Assembly (NCBI RefSeq): GCF_963675165.1 | Contig: NC_087380.1 | Span: 6,704,071-6,768,070 of the forward strand | Direction: 5' to 3' | Length of the DNA: 64,000 nt | Origin: Halichondria panicea | Taxonomy: Eukaryota > Porifera > Demospongiae > Suberitida > Halichondriidae | Shown here: positions 62,486 to 64,000 of the stretch, one piece after another | Layout: every line of letters starts with the position of its first letter | Position numbering within the stretch: the first letter of the stretch is position 1 | Notes under the pieces: model-generated | Told to the model about the DNA's origin: nothing | Databases searched by the model: none | What the model saw: only the letters and a program-made list of their open reading frames with translations | Made by a program: the position numbers and the translations under genes

Positions 62486-63500
62486 CGTGAAGTCGTAGAG
62501 AGGCCAGTGCTTGTAGATGTGCTCATGACCCCACAATTCAATGGCCACTCCTGCAGAGAGAGAAGAGATACAGTCATTCACGATTCACTAAATCAGAACG
62601 CAGCACACAAGGTTCACGCTCGGAACACACCATACTTATTTGTAGAACCAGTCCAAACTTGTGCACTGTTGGCTCACCAACTCTCACCTGTATAGACAAT
62701 CAAATACAACAAGTGAGAACACAACTATTGATCAGCATGAAGGGTGCACTGAATGTGAATACTGTATTATAAGCAGTGCAGTCACTTCAATCATGCACTA
62801 TCACAGTGTTACATGAAAGTACTCTTTCATATCAAAACAAGCACATTCAACAGTTTACTTAGCACTCCCACTGTCTACGCAACAAACACCACACTATTTT
62901 ACAATCATCTCGTGCATGTCATAAATTCTTATAAAATCCGTGTTAATAATGCTATTAGCAACACCCACCTGAGTCCAGTAATTTAGCAAACATTCAACCA
63001 TTTTAAACTCCTCAGAAATGATACATGTATTCAGAAATCCTCACATTGAAGTTGTCTCCTGCATGCAGTATATAGCATCAAACCGTTCCTTAGCAACATT
63101 GTCAATGAGCCAGGGGAGAGAGCGAGCATTCTCCAGTCCAAAATCACCTTATAGAAAGCAAGCCAGAGTAGGGGAAGAGGTTTGGTCTCCCAGGGTTCTC
63201 AGAGCACCTGACTCCAGTTGGCAGGGGAGCCACATCTGTAGTCTGTAGGGCTCCGGTTAATACTGTACATTGTCTGCATGAGCATTGTAAGGTGGTGTCT
63301 TTGGGGGGACCAAATGAGCAATAGTAACACTCACCGTGAATAAAGCGAGTCACGTCTTCCACTACAAACTTTGTGGCATCTCTCATCGCAGTCTTGTACA
63401 GGTCCGTCTTGCCGCTATGGATACCATTCTACACTTGTGAGGTCTCTTCCGTCTGGTTGAAGGTCATCTGCATCCACATAACAATGATTCCCGAGTAGGA
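62486..63500 (-). pseudogene. ACP7: Purple acid phosphatase (ACP7-like) pseudogene
   Basis: Pieces in correct order on the - strand match iron/zinc purple acid phosphatases. About 63335-63494 reads MWMQMTFNQTEETSQV, an in-frame TAG, then DATKFVVEDVTRFIH. About 63160-63250 reads YRCGSPANWSQVL then a stop/frameshift. About 63047-63147 reads GDFGLENARSLPWLIDN, with the metal-ligand Asp of GDFG, and KERFDAIY, then loses frame where the GD motif should follow. 62486-62550 reads AIELWGHEHIYKHWPLYDF, the second metal-binding HEH motif. The GNHE exon was not found. The stop, the frameshifts and the gaps show a dead gene. Confidence 0.8.
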
Positions 63501-63731
63501 GTAATCTATGTACAATTAAAATAGACTCAAGTTAACTCATAATAGAGCCTTTCCCCAGGGATTGCTACACGTATCTCTTGTACTCTCAGAGATCTTGTTT
63601 TTGTGATTACAGACGAAAACTAGTGTTCAAGCTGGCGCTGTGCTAATGCCTCTCGCCATGTTTTTGCTTTCGCTTAAAAGTATTAGAGTGTTATATTAGT
63701 ATTAAAGTTAGCTTATCTATATAAAGTCACT

Positions 63732-63958
63732 GAGAAGAAAAGACTTATTTACATGCATCTATTGTTGTATTATGTGGCTTACCAGGATCTCAAGAAAGAA
63801 GAAAATTGATTCTTCCAGGATCTGTAGTTCAGTGTATATAATATCTAAGAAGAAAAGACCTGTGTACATGCATATTGTTATCTATATTGTTATATGGTAG
63901 TGTTTTGTGGCTTATATACCAGGCCCTCAAGACAAAGATGATTCTGCCAGGAGGATCT
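63732..63958. repeat. Imperfect tandem duplication, about 110 bp
   Basis: AGAAGAAAAGAC...ACATGCAT...GTGGCTTA...CCAGG...CTCAAGA occurs at about 63732-63822 and again at about 63848-63958 with indels. The rest of 63511-64000 shows no gene. Confidence 0.6.
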
Positions 63959-64000
63959 TGGGATATTATTTTCTCACACAGGGAATGAGCGCGCATGCGC

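Overview
The window looks like a gene-dense, AT-rich metazoan nuclear contig, most likely from a demosponge. The grounds are short introns (about 65-110 nt) with GT-AG ends, animal-type genes (RAD17, TRAF-type RING/zinc-finger/MATH proteins, purple acid phosphatase, PheRS alpha, VCP), a local expansion of TRAF-like genes, and many small inverted-repeat elements. The species assignment is inference. All exon models were built by hand from splice signals, reading frame and family resemblance.

0-5 kb: an orphan exon, a 341-bp inverted-repeat element, GC-rich palindromes and an 895-bp piggyBac-like element with TTAA ends. 5-33 kb: an array on the + strand of an LRR-type family (copies at 5.4, 17.9, 23.2, 25.5 and 29.4 kb, fragments at 32.2 and 32.8 kb). 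Two copies (25.5, 29.4 kb) are intact two-exon genes, one (17.9 kb) has a single frameshift, and the rest are broken. All full copies start with an almost identical block that matches a VHL box (BC box plus Cul2 box), so the family is proposed to be substrate receptors of cullin-2 ubiquitin ligases. Between them lie scattered non-colinear exons of phenylalanyl-tRNA synthetase alpha, one orphan VCP exon, a 5'-truncated LINE at 20-22 kb, and two RING-less TRAF-like genes on the - strand (11.1 and 33.6 kb).

36-41 kb: a complete six-exon TRAF gene (-), a cluster of perfect hairpins, CUTC (+) and a dual-acylated acidic repeat protein (-). 41.8-57.3 kb: a complete 18-exon RAD17 gene (-, predicted 641 aa, all exon phases agree). 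Its introns hold four nested genes: a coiled-coil membrane protein (-) and, on the opposite strand, a RING/TRAF-finger membrane protein and two related two-TM coiled-coil proteins. 57.5-61.9 kb: a ten-exon gene (+) for a proline-rich, PPxY-bearing protein with beta-trefoil-like repeats, divergent from RAD17 with only 225 bp between start codons. 62.5-63.5 kb: a decayed purple acid phosphatase gene (-).

The unifying theme is ubiquitin signalling. A putative diversifying cullin-receptor array is interleaved with TRAF-family genes, two of which carry RING domains. The most unusual pattern is that the docking module of the array is kept nearly identical in DNA while the leucine-rich part diverges.
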